Source: JBBQXH01 sp963710975
GTDB taxonomy: Bacteria > Actinomycetota > Thermoleophilia > Gaiellales > Gaiellaceae
Assembly (NCBI GenBank): GCA_963710975.1
Contig: CAVQCG010000007.1
Location: 1-64,000 of the forward strand
Length of the DNA: 64,000 nt
Reading direction: 5' to 3'
The notes under the pieces are model-generated. The model was given only the letters and a program-made list of their open reading frames with translations, was not told the origin of the DNA and made no database searches. Numbering within the stretch: position 1 is the stretch's first letter; every line of letters begins with the position of its first letter. A program made the position numbers and the translations under genes. Below are positions 47,172 through 56,308 of the stretch, piece after piece.

Positions 47172-47719
47172 CGGGGCACGCGCAGGCACAGCCGGATCTC
47201 GGCGCGCGCGTCGCTGCGCTCGAGGGCCAGCTCGAGGAGCTCGAGGCTCGGGCCGGCGACGCCGAGGCGAAACGGGACGAGTACCTCGGTGACCTGCGGC
47301 GCGTGGCCGCGGACTTCGACAACTTCCGCAAGCGGGCGGCGCGCGACCAGGAGGCGTTGGTCGCGCGGGCCCACGAACGGCTCGTCAAGGAGCTCCTGCC
47401 CGTTCTCGACGACCTCGAGCGAGCCCTCGAGGCAGCGTCCCAGCACGAAGAGGCGAAGCTCGAGGAGGGAGTCCAGCTCGTCGAGCGCGAGCTTCGGCAC
47501 GCGCTCGATCGGGAGGGCCTGGTCGAAATCGAGACGGAAGGCAAGTTCGACCCCCACATTCACGAGGCGCTCCTGACCCAGCCGTCCGAGCTCGGCGAGG
47601 GGACGATCGTCGAGGTGCTGCAGAAGGGCTACCGGCTCGGAGACCGAGTTCTGCGACCCGCACGCGTCGTCCTCTCGGCCGGGCCGGTTCCCGAAGAGGG
47701 TGCGAACGAGGAGGCATGA
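47168..47719 (+). CDS. grpE: nucleotide exchange factor GrpE
   Basis: A 183-residue GrpE. It has a long N-terminal coiled coil (LEGQLEELEARAGDAEAKRDE), the conserved DFDNFRKRAARDQE, LLPVLDDLERALE and the C-terminal beta domain with FDPHIHEALLTQPS and VLQKGYRLGDRVLRPARV. It releases ADP from DnaK. Starts and stops overlap both neighbours by four bases, so translation is coupled along the operon. Confidence 0.96.
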
Positions 47720-48789
47720 AGAACGCCTACGACACGCTCGGCGTCTCGAAGACTGCATCCCAGGACGAGATCAAGAAGGCCTACCGCAAGCTCGCTCGCA
47801 CGTATCACCCGGACAAGAACCCGGGTGACACGGCTGCCGAGGAGCGGTTCAAGGAGATCCAGGGTGCCTATGACGTCATCGGCGACCCGGACAAGCGCAA
47901 GGAGTACGACTCCGGGCCGAAGCGGGTCTTCACCGGCGCCGACGGCGGCGGTTTCGATCCCGGTGCTTTCCAGAACATCGATCTCGGCGATCTGTTCGGC
48001 GACCTGTTCTCCGGCGGCGGCCGTCAGCGCCAGCAGCGCGGCCAGCGCGGCCGCGACCTCGAGGCAACGGTGAACCTGTCGTTCGAAGACTCTCTGGCGG
48101 GCGTCACCGTCAAGGTGCCCGTCGAGCTGAACGGTGTCTGTACCGCATGCCGCGGCTCGGGTGCCGAGGCGGGGACGAGCCCGGTCATCTGTCCCGAATG
48201 TCGCGGCCGCGGCGTCGTCTCCCAGAGCCAGGGCCTCTTCGCGCTCTCCCAGCCGTGCCCGCGCTGCGGTGGCAACGGGACGATCATCGAGAAGCCGTGC
48301 AAGGTGTGCGGCGGCTCGGGACGCAAGCGCACCACCAAGCGCTACCAGGTGAAGGTCAAGCCGGGCGTCCAGGACGGCACCCGCATTCGTCTTGCCGGTA
48401 AGGGCGAGCCGGGAATTCACGGCGGGCCGCCCGGCGACCTCCTCGTCACGACACGTGTCGTTCCTTCGCCGGTCTTCGAGCGGCGTGGGGCCAACCTCGT
48501 CATCGAGGTGCCGGTGACCTACGCGGAGGCTGCGCTCGGGGCGACGGTCGAGGTTCCGACGCCCGATGGCCCGATCTCGCTGAAGGTTCCCGCAGGCTCA
48601 CAGGACGGGAAGATGCTGCGCGTCCGGGGCAAGGGTGCCCCGAAGCTGAAGGGCTCCGGGCGAGGCGATCTGCTCGCGCGGGTGCGCGTGACCGTGCCGA
48701 CGAAGCTGACCAAGCAGGAGCGGGAAGCGATCGAGAACCTGCAGAAGGTCTCGCGTGAGAGCCCTCGCGACGCATTCGTGGAGAGCTGA
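47716..48789 (+). CDS. dnaJ: chaperone DnaJ
   Basis: A 357-residue Hsp40. The J domain has the HPD motif in TYHPDKNPGD, followed by a short Gly/Phe region (GGGFDPGAFQNIDLGD). Four zinc-finger repeats follow: CTACRGSG, CPECRGRG, CPRCGGNG and CKVCGGSG. The C-terminal substrate-binding domains are complete. It is slightly shorter than the E. coli protein because of the brief Gly-rich region. It delivers clients to the DnaK encoded upstream. Confidence 0.96.
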   Translation: MKNAYDTLGVSKTASQDEIKKAYRKLARTYHPDKNPGDTAAEERFKEIQGAYDVIGDPDKRKEYDSGPKRVFTGADGGGFDPGAFQNIDLGDLFGDLFSGGGRQRQQRGQRGRDLEATVNLSFEDSLAGVTVKVPVELNGVCTACRGSGAEAGTSPVICPECRGRGVVSQSQGLFALSQPCPRCGGNGTIIEKPCKVCGGSGRKRTTKRYQVKVKPGVQDGTRIRLAGKGEPGIHGGPPGDLLVTTRVVPSPVFERRGANLVIEVPVTYAEAALGATVEVPTPDGPISLKVPAGSQDGKMLRVRGKGAPKLKGSGRGDLLARVRVTVPTKLTKQEREAIENLQKVSRESPRDAFVES

Positions 48790-48790
48790 C

Positions 48791-49174
48791 GTGGATAGGC
48801 CCCGCTACATGATCTCGGTCGCCGCGGAGCTCGTGGGGATGCATCCGCAGACCCTTCGCATCTACGAGGCGAAAGGTCTCGTCAGACCGCGAAGGACTCC
48901 CGGGAACACCCGCCTCTACTCGGAGACCGACCTCGAACGGCTGCGAGAGATCCAGCGTCTCACGACCGATCTGGGCTTGAACCTCGCCGGCGTCGAGCGC
49001 GTTCTGGCGCTCCAGGACGAGGTGCGGCTCCTCGGCAGGCGACTCGCCGCTCTCGAGCGCGAGATGCGGGACGAGGTGCAGCGCGTGCATCGGCAGTACC
49101 GCCGCGACTTGGTCCTCTACGCCGATCCCGACCCCAATCAACGACTACCGATCCCGAGGACACATGGACTTTAG
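48791..49174 (+). CDS. hspR: HspR, MerR-type heat-shock repressor
   Basis: A 127-residue MerR-family regulator. The winged helix has MISVAAELVGMHPQTLRIYE and LVRPRRTPGNTRLYSETDLE, followed by a coiled-coil dimerisation helix (LRLLGRRLAALEREMRDEV). HspR represses the dnaK operon with DnaK as co-repressor in actinobacteria. The GTG start is one base after the dnaJ stop. The HAIR-like site before dnaK is the likely target. Confidence 0.92.
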   Translation: MDRPRYMISVAAELVGMHPQTLRIYEAKGLVRPRRTPGNTRLYSETDLERLREIQRLTTDLGLNLAGVERVLALQDEVRLLGRRLAALEREMRDEVQRVHRQYRRDLVLYADPDPNQRLPIPRTHGL

Positions 49175-51644
49175 GAAGCTGACCATCAAATCCCAGGAGG
49201 CCGTCGCGGCAGCCGGCGAAGACGCGAGGCGCCGTGGGAACCCCGAGGTCTATCCGGAGCATCTCGTTCTCGCTCTGCTCGACCAGGAGCTTCCCCGGAC
49301 CCTCTGCGAGCGCGCCGGCGCATCTCCGCAGGCTCTGCGCGCGGAGGCGGAGGCAAGCCTCGCGAGCAAGCCCGCGATCTCGGGCGCCGAGCAACAGCCG
49401 CGCGTATCCACCGCGTTCGCTCGCGTGCTCGACGGTGCCGAGGACGAGATGCGCAAGCTCGAGGACGACTACGTCTCCACCGAGCACCTGCTGCTCGCAC
49501 TCGATGTGGTTCCGCGTGACCCGCTGCTGGCTGCGCTGAAGGAGGTGCGCGGCTCCCAGCGCGTGACGTCGCAGGATCCCGAGGGCTCCTACCAGGCGCT
49601 CGAGAAGTTCGGGAAGGATCTGACCGCGCTCGCCGAGGCCGGCAAGCTGGATCCTGTGATCGGCCGGGACGAGGAGATCCGGCGCGTGATCCAGGTGCTC
49701 TCACGTCGGACGAAGAACAACCCCGTTCTGATCGGCGAGCCGGGTGTCGGGAAGACCGCCATCGTCGAGGGGCTGGCTTCGCGAATCGTCGGAGGCGACG
49801 TTCCGGAGGGATTGAAGGGCAAGCGGGTCTGGGCGCTCGACATCGGCTCCCTGCTCGCCGGATCGAAGTACCGCGGAGAGTTCGAGGAGCGGCTGAAGGC
49901 AGTGCTGCAGGAGATCCAAGGCGCCGAGGGAGAGATCATCCTCTTCATCGACGAGCTGCACACGATCGTCGGAGCCGGTGCCGCCGAGGGAGCCGTCGAC
50001 GCGGCCAACATGCTGAAGCCGATGCTGGCCCGGGGCGAGTTGCGCGCTGTCGGCGCGACCACCCTCGACGAGTACCGCAAGCACATCGAGAAGGATGCGG
50101 CGCTCGAGCGGAGATTTCAGCCCGTCCTGGTCGGCGAGCCGTCCGTCGCGGACACGATCGCCATTCTGCGCGGCCTCAAGGAGAGGTACGAGGCACACCA
50201 CGGCGTGCGCATCCGCGATGCGGCATTGACGGCCGCGGCGGTGCTCTCCGACCGGTACATCTCGGACCGCTTCCTGCCGGACAAGGCGATCGACCTCGTC
50301 GACGAGGCGGGGTCCCGGCTGCGCATGGAGATCGACTCCTCGCCGATCGAGCTCGACGAGGCTGACCGCCGGGTGCGGCAGCTCGAGATCGAGCAGGCGG
50401 CGATGGCGAAGGAGACGTCTGCGGTTCGTGAGCCGGTCGAGCGGGAGCTTGCCGAGGCGAGAGAGCGCCGTAACGAGCTGGCCGCTCGCTGGGCCGACGA
50501 GAAGGAGGCTCTCGACCGGATCAAGGAGACGACGCGGTCGATCGACGAGCTGAAGATCGAGGCCGACCGGGCCGAGCGCTCGGGTGACCTCCAGCGTGTC
50601 GCCGAGATCCGGTACGGAGACCTGCCGAGGCTCGAGAACGAGCTCCGCGAGAGCGTCGAGTGGGACCGCGAGCCGATGGTGAAGGAGGAGGTCGACGAGG
50701 ACGACATCGCCGAGGTGGTCAGTCGCTGGACCGGTGTTCCGGTGTCGCGGCTGCTCGAGGGCGAGGTCGAGAAGCTGATTCACATGGAGGAGCGACTCCA
50801 CCGTCGCGTGATCGGGCAGGACGCCGCCGTCGTCGCCGTGTCGAACGCCCTGCGTCGCGCGCGCTCCGGGCTCCAGGATCCGAACCGGCCGATCGGGTCG
50901 TTCGTCTTCCTCGGCCCGACCGGAGTCGGCAAGACCGAGCTGGCCCGGGCGCTCGCCGAGTTCATGTTCGACGACGAACGGGCGATGGTGCGACTCGACA
51001 TGTCCGAGTACATGGAGAAGCACACGGTGTCCAGGCTCATCGGTGCGCCCCCGGGGTACGTGGGCTTCGAGGAAGGGGGTCAGCTCACCGAGGCGATCCG
51101 CCGCCGTCCCTACTCCGTCGTGCTGCTCGACGAGATCGAGAAGGCCCATTCGGACGTCTTCAACGTCCTCCTGCAGCTCCTGGACGACGGACGGCTCACG
51201 GATGGCCAGGGCCGCACCGTCGACTTTCGCAACACCGTCCTGATCATGACGTCGAACGTGCGCTCGGCGGAGGCGATGCGCGACCACTTCCGCCCGGAGT
51301 TCTTGAACCGGATCGACGAGATCGTCGAGTTCGCGCCGCTCTCCCGCGACCAGCTCGGCGAGATCGTCGAGCTCCAGCTCGAACGGTTGCGGGGTCGCCT
51401 GGCCGAGCGCGGCATCGGGCTCGAGCTCACGCCGGCGGCGACCGAGCTCGTGGCCGATGCGGGTTGGGATCCGACCTACGGCGCGAGGCCGCTGAAGCGC
51501 GCGTTGCAACGCCTCGTGGAGAATCCGCTGGCAGTGAGGCTTCTCGAAGGCGAATTCACGGAAGGCGACACGATCCTCGTGGACGCACGTGAGGGCGAGG
51601 TCGTGTTCGACAGGGCGGGTGCCGCCGAGCCCGTTGCTTCCTGA
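49164..51644 (+). CDS. clpB: disaggregase ClpB
   Basis: An 826-residue double AAA+ ATPase. The N-domain (two Clp_N repeats) covers residues 1-140. Walker A motifs are GEPGVGKT near residue 190 and GPTGVGKT near 584. EADRRVRQLEIEQAAMAKE starts the coiled-coil middle domain, which is present but somewhat shorter than in the 857-residue E. coli protein. Sensor and arginine-finger regions are intact. The ATG overlaps the hspR stop by 11 bases, which puts ClpB in the same HspR-controlled unit. Confidence 0.95.
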   Translation: MDFRKLTIKSQEAVAAAGEDARRRGNPEVYPEHLVLALLDQELPRTLCERAGASPQALRAEAEASLASKPAISGAEQQPRVSTAFARVLDGAEDEMRKLEDDYVSTEHLLLALDVVPRDPLLAALKEVRGSQRVTSQDPEGSYQALEKFGKDLTALAEAGKLDPVIGRDEEIRRVIQVLSRRTKNNPVLIGEPGVGKTAIVEGLASRIVGGDVPEGLKGKRVWALDIGSLLAGSKYRGEFEERLKAVLQEIQGAEGEIILFIDELHTIVGAGAAEGAVDAANMLKPMLARGELRAVGATTLDEYRKHIEKDAALERRFQPVLVGEPSVADTIAILRGLKERYEAHHGVRIRDAALTAAAVLSDRYISDRFLPDKAIDLVDEAGSRLRMEIDSSPIELDEADRRVRQLEIEQAAMAKETSAVREPVERELAEARERRNELAARWADEKEALDRIKETTRSIDELKIEADRAERSGDLQRVAEIRYGDLPRLENELRESVEWDREPMVKEEVDEDDIAEVVSRWTGVPVSRLLEGEVEKLIHMEERLHRRVIGQDAAVVAVSNALRRARSGLQDPNRPIGSFVFLGPTGVGKTELARALAEFMFDDERAMVRLDMSEYMEKHTVSRLIGAPPGYVGFEEGGQLTEAIRRRPYSVVLLDEIEKAHSDVFNVLLQLLDDGRLTDGQGRTVDFRNTVLIMTSNVRSAEAMRDHFRPEFLNRIDEIVEFAPLSRDQLGEIVELQLERLRGRLAERGIGLELTPAATELVADAGWDPTYGARPLKRALQRLVENPLAVRLLEGEFTEGDTILVDAREGEVVFDRAGAAEPVAS

Positions 51645-51648
51645 CCGC

Positions 51649-52347
51649 GTGGAAACGGACGCGGTCGAGATACGGAAGCCCCTACGCCTCGGCGAGGTGA
51701 TCGCCGCCGCGATCCGTCTGTTCACCCTGCGGCCGCTTCCCGCCCTCGCGATCGGCGCAGCCGTCGCAGGAACGTTCCTCCTGATCGACGTCCTCCCGAT
51801 CGTCGTCTTCGTGGCGGTCGTTTCGGTCGTTTTCGCGGTGGGCCTCGCGGTGACCGCGGGGCTCGTCGAGGGCGACGGATTCGGCGATGCACTTCGGCGG
51901 ATCCCCCCGCTCATCCCCGACCTCTTGGTGCTCGCGTTCGTTGTTGCGGTTCCGTTCTACCTCGCGAGCCTCTTCATCATCCTGTTGATCGTGGGCGCGG
52001 CGTGGCTCGCGCTCACCGTCTTCGCCGTGCCGGTGGCCGTTCTCGAGAAGCCCGCGGAGGAGGGGTTTCTCGCGAATGCGATGAACGGCCTGCGCGAGAC
52101 GCTGAGGCTCTCGCGGGTCGCGTACCTGCACGCATTCGGCGTCGTCGCGGCCCTCGTGGCAGTGCAGATCGTCTTCAGCATCGTTCTCGGGCTGCTGCTC
52201 TCCGGGTACGCGGACAACAGCCGCCTGGCGGCGCAGGCGCTCACGCAGGTCGTGCTCGCCCCGTTCTTCTTCCTTGGGCTCTCCGTGCTCTATTTCGAGC
52301 AGTACGCGAGGGCGGCGGAGCTCGTCAGCGGGAAGGCCTCACTGTGA
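51649..52347 (+). CDS. polytopic membrane protein, glycerophosphodiesterase membrane-domain-like
   Basis: A 232-residue protein with six to seven hydrophobic helices and the N-terminal pattern IRKPLRLGEVIAAAIRLFTLRPLPAL. The pattern resembles the membrane domain found next to some glycerophosphodiesterases and the C-terminal half of the Vps62 protein at 3383-5323. Function unknown. The GTG start is four bases after the clpB stop, so it may be expressed with the heat-shock operon. It overlaps the convergent gene by 23 bases. Confidence 0.6.
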   Translation: METDAVEIRKPLRLGEVIAAAIRLFTLRPLPALAIGAAVAGTFLLIDVLPIVVFVAVVSVVFAVGLAVTAGLVEGDGFGDALRRIPPLIPDLLVLAFVVAVPFYLASLFIILLIVGAAWLALTVFAVPVAVLEKPAEEGFLANAMNGLRETLRLSRVAYLHAFGVVAALVAVQIVFSIVLGLLLSGYADNSRLAAQALTQVVLAPFFFLGLSVLYFEQYARAAELVSGKASL

Positions 52348-52918
52348 TCTCCATCGCAAGCAGCGTGCGATACACCGTCTGGTCGCGGCGGTAGTACCAC
52401 CGGTCGTAGAGCAGCAGGTTCACGGGGAACCACAGCGTCACCCAGGAAATGATGCTGAGTCCCTGTGAGATAGCCAGGACGATGTCGTTGTTCGAGTTGT
52501 CGAGCTCCCGTGACGCGGCGTTCAGGACGATCACCGCAAGGAACCCGATCACCAGCGTGCGGAAACCCAACTGGGTCGTCTTGCGCAGCTCGACGTCGAG
52601 CGCAGCGAGTTTCACTCGGCAATAGCGTGCGACGGCGTCCCGAATTCGCTGCTCGAGAGACGGATCGATCTCGTCGGCGGGAAGCTCGACCAGGGTACGG
52701 ACACGCGATGGGATCTTTCCGGCTTCCATCTCGGCCACGATCGCGTCGAGCGCCGGCTTTTCCCCGTAGCTCTCGAATTCCTCCGAGAACGGGTCGGAGG
52801 TCGGAGGAGTGAACAGGTCTGCCGGCGCTCGGAGCGCGAGGGTGACCTCGAGCTCGTCTCCGCGACGTGGGAGCAGGCCCCAGAGTCTGCGTGGTCCCCT
52901 GGTCCGTTCTATTCTCAC
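52325..52918 (-). CDS. membrane protein with two C-terminal helices
   Basis: A 197-residue protein: a soluble, acidic first 110 residues (FEEFESYGEKPALDAIV-like helices, DPSLEQRIRDAVARYCRVKL), then two hydrophobic helices (TLVIGFLAVIVLNAAS and GLSIISWVTLWFPVNLLLY) and a basic end (DRWYYRRDQTVYRTL). The fold class is unknown. A C-terminal-in orientation is likely. The start is a GTG. Confidence 0.6.
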   Translation of the reverse strand: MRIERTRGPRRLWGLLPRRGDELEVTLALRAPADLFTPPTSDPFSEEFESYGEKPALDAIVAEMEAGKIPSRVRTLVELPADEIDPSLEQRIRDAVARYCRVKLAALDVELRKTTQLGFRTLVIGFLAVIVLNAASRELDNSNNDIVLAISQGLSIISWVTLWFPVNLLLYDRWYYRRDQTVYRTLLAMEITVRPSR

Positions 52919-52950
52919 TGTCCAGCCTGCACGAGGGGAGGAATCTACCG

Positions 52951-53238
52951 ATGCCGAAGTACGTCATGCTGACGACGCTCACAGACCAGGGGCTCCAGAC
53001 CCTTCGTTCTCATCCGGAGCGCCTGCGCGCGGTGAACAAGGACGCCGAGGAGCTGGGCGTCACGGTGCTCCAGCAGTGGGCGTGTCTCGGCCCCTTCGAC
53101 TTCGTGAACGTCGTCGAGGCTCCGGATGCAATCACCATTTCGCGGATGTCGGTCATCCTCGGAGCGCGTGGGAGCGCGAAGCTTCAGAGCTACGAGCTGA
53201 TGGAGATCGACGACTTCCTCGGCGCGATCGGAGGATGA
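52951..53238 (+). CDS. GYD-domain protein
   Basis: A 95-residue protein of the GYD family (PF08734). The core segment ELGVTVLQQWACLGPFDFVN is typical, with VVEAPDAITISRMSVILG after it. The fold is a small ferredoxin-like dimer; the function is unknown. GAGGGGAGGAA is a strong ribosome-binding site. It overlaps the next gene by four bases (ATGA), so the two are co-translated. Confidence 0.85.
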   Translation: MPKYVMLTTLTDQGLQTLRSHPERLRAVNKDAEELGVTVLQQWACLGPFDFVNVVEAPDAITISRMSVILGARGSAKLQSYELMEIDDFLGAIGG

Positions 53239-53456
53239 GCGAGCCTCAGCGGATTCCCGAATGGGCGCTTGCGGAGGTCGCAGCGTGGCCGCAGGATGCC
53301 TGGGGCGTCTACCAGGCTCGGTTGCTGCTTCGTGACGGAAGCGTGATCGCGCCCGTCGCGATTCTTCCGAGCGGCGACATCGTCGGCTGGGGCGACGCCG
53401 GCCCTGTGCCGTTCGACGCGGAGGACATCGTCGCGATCGAGCACGCGGACGGGTAG
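53235..53456 (+). CDS. small protein, function unknown
   Basis: A 73-residue soluble protein: MSEPQRIPEWALAEVAAWPQ, then beta strands YQARLLLRDGSVIAPVAIL and DIVGWGDAGPVPFDAEDIV. The end suggests a small beta-barrel. It is translationally coupled to the GYD-domain gene by a four-base overlap. No family is recognised. Confidence 0.6.
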   Translation: MSEPQRIPEWALAEVAAWPQDAWGVYQARLLLRDGSVIAPVAILPSGDIVGWGDAGPVPFDAEDIVAIEHADG

Positions 53457-53467
53457 GCCGCGCGGCG

Positions 53468-53473
53468 TAGACT
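53468..53473 (+). promoter_or_regulatory. -10 box, leaderless start
   Basis: TAGACT is seven bases before the GTG at 53481. Confidence 0.4.
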
Positions 53474-53480
53474 TGGCGGC

Positions 53481-53684
53481 GTGGCAAAGGACGGTAGGCG
53501 CACGACGCTTCGCTCGCTCGTGATCGGCGGGCTCGTCGGGGGCGCCGCCGGGCTTGCCGCCGGAAAGCTCCGCGCCAGGCGTGCGCTCGGCTCGCCGAGC
53601 GGTCCCGCCGGACTCGCCGCATTCGAGCAAGCGCCGTGCTTTCGCGAGCTGCTCGACGAGCAGAACGACCAGTCGCGCCGCTGA
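53481..53684 (+). CDS. small membrane protein
   Basis: A 67-residue protein with a basic start, one hydrophobic Gly-rich helix (LVIGGLVGGAAGLAAGKL) and a polar tail ending FRELLDEQNDQSRR. The helix looks like a single membrane span. The leaderless GTG start supports it as a real gene. Function unknown. Confidence 0.5.
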   Translation: MAKDGRRTTLRSLVIGGLVGGAAGLAAGKLRARRALGSPSGPAGLAAFEQAPCFRELLDEQNDQSRR

Positions 53685-53734
53685 CCGCCTGACTGGGGCT
53701 CAAAGCACGGGCGGTTCCGGCCGATGGAGAGTGC

Positions 53735-54691
53735 ATGGCGTCCATCGAGGCCGGGCACGAGCATGCAGATGCCGGTGAGGAAGAACCGATCCGCATCCTT
53801 GTCGCGGACGACGATCCCGACATCCTGTTTCTCGTCTCACGGCTGCTCGAGCGTGCCGGCTACGACGTCGTGCGCGCACGGGACGGGCGGGAGGCGCTCG
53901 AGCTGGCACGCGAGGCGCTGCCCGACCTTCTGATCCTCGATGTCTCGATGCCCGGCGCCGATGGGTACACGGTGTGTCGTGCCATCCAGGCGGATGGCCC
54001 GAATGCGCCTCCGGTCATCTTCCTGACTGCACACGCCCACACGTCCGCCCGGGTCGACGGACTGGACGCCGGTGCCGTCGACTACATCGTCAAGCCGTTC
54101 GAGCCGGCTGAGCTCACAGCTCGTGTGCGGGCCGCGCTTCGCACGAAGACCGTCCGCGACGTTCTCGCCACGGAAGCGTCGACGGACCCGTTGACAGGAC
54201 TGTTGAACCGGAACCACCTCGGTGCACGACTTGCGGAGCTGGTCGCAGCGGCCAGACGCTACGGCCGGCCACTCGCGTGCCTCATGTTCGACATCGACCA
54301 CTTCAAGGCCGTGAACGACACGTACGGACACCTCGCGGGCGACGGCGTTCTTCGCGAGGTCGCGGCTCGCCTGAAGGCGGGGAAGCGCGAGTCGGACGTC
54401 CTCGTGCGATTCGGCGGCGAGGAATTCCTCGCCCTGCTTCCCGAGACCGATCTGGCCGGCGCTCGGACGCTCGCCGAGAAGCTCCGCATCCGGATAGCCG
54501 GGGCGCCGGTGATGATCCTGCCGGAGGTCGGACGCGCATTCGAGGTCTCCATCCGGGTAAGCGTGGGAGTCGCATCCTGGAGCGAACGGATGGCGGACGG
54601 CGCCGTCCTCGTGGCAGCGACGGACGAAGCGCTGTACCAGGCGAAAGCGGCCGGTCGCGACCGTGTCGTCGCCGCCGCAAGCGGCCCGTAG
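53735..54691 (+). CDS. response regulator with GGDEF diguanylate cyclase
   Basis: A 318-residue cytoplasmic two-domain protein. The receiver domain has the acidic pocket ADDDPD (residues 24-29), phospho-acceptor Asp69 in LILDVSMPG and the Lys of YIVKPF near 119. The cyclase domain has GGEEF at 227-231 and an inhibitory RxxD site (R218-D221) five residues before it, so product feedback is expected. It should make cyclic di-GMP when phosphorylated. No histidine kinase is nearby. Its TAG stop begins a palindromic repeat. Confidence 0.92.
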   Translation: MASIEAGHEHADAGEEEPIRILVADDDPDILFLVSRLLERAGYDVVRARDGREALELAREALPDLLILDVSMPGADGYTVCRAIQADGPNAPPVIFLTAHAHTSARVDGLDAGAVDYIVKPFEPAELTARVRAALRTKTVRDVLATEASTDPLTGLLNRNHLGARLAELVAAARRYGRPLACLMFDIDHFKAVNDTYGHLAGDGVLREVAARLKAGKRESDVLVRFGGEEFLALLPETDLAGARTLAEKLRIRIAGAPVMILPEVGRAFEVSIRVSVGVASWSERMADGAVLVAATDEALYQAKAAGRDRVVAAASGP

Positions 54692-54867
54692 GGCCGCGCG
54701 CAGCGGACGGCATAGCCGGCCGCGAAGGCCCATCCGCCGCAGCCCGGCACGGCGGCGTACCGGTACGGACGCAGCGCGAGATCACCGAGCCCGTTGCGCG
54801 GCCGGCTGACGAGCCTTCGCGGCCGGCCGGGCCGTCCCCTCCATGCAGCGTTACGCGCGCTCCGGTA
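54689..54867. repeat. palindromic repeat remnant after a stop codon
   Basis: From the stop TAG of the cyclase gene, the sequence TAGGGCCGCGCGCAGCGG and CATAGCCGGCCGCGAAGG follow the repeat plan seen at 18.3 kb, then degenerate copies of GCCGGC and CCTTCGCGGCCGGCC continue. It fills the gap between two convergent genes. No other feature is seen there. Confidence 0.6.
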
Positions 54868-54887
54868 CCGAGCCCCTACGGGCTCGG
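54868..54887. terminator. perfect hairpin enclosing a stop codon
   Basis: CCGAGCCC and GGGCTCGG form a perfect eight-base stem with the four-base loop CTAC. The TAG stop of the minus-strand amidase (54876-54878) lies in the loop. It could stop transcripts from either direction. Confidence 0.6.
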
Positions 54888-56180
54888 TGGGCCTTCGCGG
54901 CCTGTTCGGCCGCTGCGCGTCGCACTACCGTGCTCCTTGCAGATCGCGCTCAGGATGATCTCCGCGGCGAGGGCGGCGTCCTCGGCGCGAGCTTCCTCGT
55001 CGGGGTGGTGGCTGATTCCGTCCTTGCAGGGAACGAAGACCATTGCGCTCGGGACCCTCGTGGCGACGCACATCGTGTCATGAGCTGCGCCGGAGACCAT
55101 CGTCATGAAGGGCTCCCCGGTCGCGCCGGCTGCGTCTTCGAGGGCGGCAACGATTCGCGGGTCGAGAATCGTTGCGGGAAGAGCCTGGCGCGGCCGGAAC
55201 TCGGCGACCATTCCACGACGAAGCGCATGTTCCTCGGCGAAGGCGGCGATGCTGCGCGCGACGCCCTGGAAAGCATCCTCGTCCGGTCCGCGAATGTCGA
55301 GTGAAAACCTGAGACGTTCCGCGATCGCGTTGATCAGGCCCGGGGTCACTTCGATCTCCCCGATCGTCCCGACCGTTCCGTGACCGGCTGAGATGGCGAG
55401 GCGCTCGAGCTCGAGGATCGACTCCGCGAGCACGATCGTCGGATCGAGGCGGAGGTCCATCGGCGTCGCTCCGGCGTGATCGCCGCGCCCGTGGACGACC
55501 ACGTCGGCGTGCACGTAGCCGGCGATCGCCCGAACGATCCCGATGCGGTTTCCGGTGTCCTGGAGGACGCGGGCCTGCTCGATGTGCATCTCGATCCATC
55601 CGACGAGGTCGTCGAGGACATGCGCGGCCTCGCGCCAGCGCCCGGGCTCGTAGCCGGCTTCCTCCGCGTGCTCCCAGAACGAGCGTCCGTCGTCGACCGC
55701 TCGAAACGTCTCGCGCAACTCGATCTCGGTGACACGTCCGGCGATGATGCGGCTCCCGAGGAGCATCTGGCCGAAGCCGGACCCTTCCTCCTCGAGGAAG
55801 GAGATCAGCTGGAGCGGCAGCCCGAGATGAAGCTCATGGTTCAGCCGGCAGACCTCGAGCGCGCAGACGACACCCATCGTGCCGTCGTACCTGCCGCCGT
55901 TGCGGTTCGAGTCGCAATGGGAACCGATGCCGAACACAGGCTCGCCGTTGGGCCGGTTTCGGGCGACCAGCGTACCCACGGGATCGTGCTCACACGTGAA
56001 CCCGAGCTCATCGAGTACGCCGGTCACGTATTCGAGAGTGTTCCGGTAGACGCTCGTATACGCATATCGCCGGATCGCATCAGTCGCGAGCGTGAAGTCC
56101 GGCCCGGCCAGCGTGTCGACGTCCTGCGCGATGCGGCGAGCGCTGGCTTCCCGATCGATCGTACGTGGGCCGTTCGTCAT
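54876..56180 (-). CDS. M20-family amidase (N-carbamoyl-amino-acid hydrolase / allantoate amidohydrolase type)
   Basis: A 434-residue metal-dependent amidohydrolase. The metal ligands lie in GIGSHCDSNRNGGRYDG (His, Asp), FLEEEGSGFG (Glu-Glu), EMHIEQARVL (His) and a late GAAHDTM (His). The inserted dimerisation domain, GRGDHAGATPMDLR, is typical. Substrates in the family are N-carbamoyl amino acids, allantoate and ureidoglycolate. The last 20 residues (CKEHGSATRSGRTGREG and beyond) come from a 50-bp palindromic repeat and are not part of the fold. The ATG at 56180 is preferred to an upstream open extension. Confidence 0.87.
   Translation of the reverse strand: MTNGPRTIDREASARRIAQDVDTLAGPDFTLATDAIRRYAYTSVYRNTLEYVTGVLDELGFTCEHDPVGTLVARNRPNGEPVFGIGSHCDSNRNGGRYDGTMGVVCALEVCRLNHELHLGLPLQLISFLEEEGSGFGQMLLGSRIIAGRVTEIELRETFRAVDDGRSFWEHAEEAGYEPGRWREAAHVLDDLVGWIEMHIEQARVLQDTGNRIGIVRAIAGYVHADVVVHGRGDHAGATPMDLRLDPTIVLAESILELERLAISAGHGTVGTIGEIEVTPGLINAIAERLRFSLDIRGPDEDAFQGVARSIAAFAEEHALRRGMVAEFRPRQALPATILDPRIVAALEDAAGATGEPFMTMVSGAAHDTMCVATRVPSAMVFVPCKDGISHHPDEEARAEDAALAAEIILSAICKEHGSATRSGRTGREGPPSP
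54891..54940. repeat. 50-bp repeat unit translated as the amidase tail
   Basis: This 50-bp unit matches 56912-56961 and 56966-57015 except at two or three positions. Here it is read on the minus strand as the C-terminal tail of the amidase. Confidence 0.75.
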
Positions 56181-56296
56181 CGCCTCGAGCGTCTCCTGAT
56201 TGGTAATCGTGCGTATCTTCGCCCTGAATCGGGGCCCGTGCAGGACGAGGCGACGCACTCTGGAAATTCGCACCTGTCGAGATTCCTCGGCAGCGC

Positions 56297-56302
56297 TAGA
56301 AT
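56297..56302 (+). promoter_or_regulatory. -10 box, leaderless start
   Basis: TAGAAT is six bases before the GTG at 56309. Confidence 0.45.
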
Positions 56303-56308
56303 GCGCGC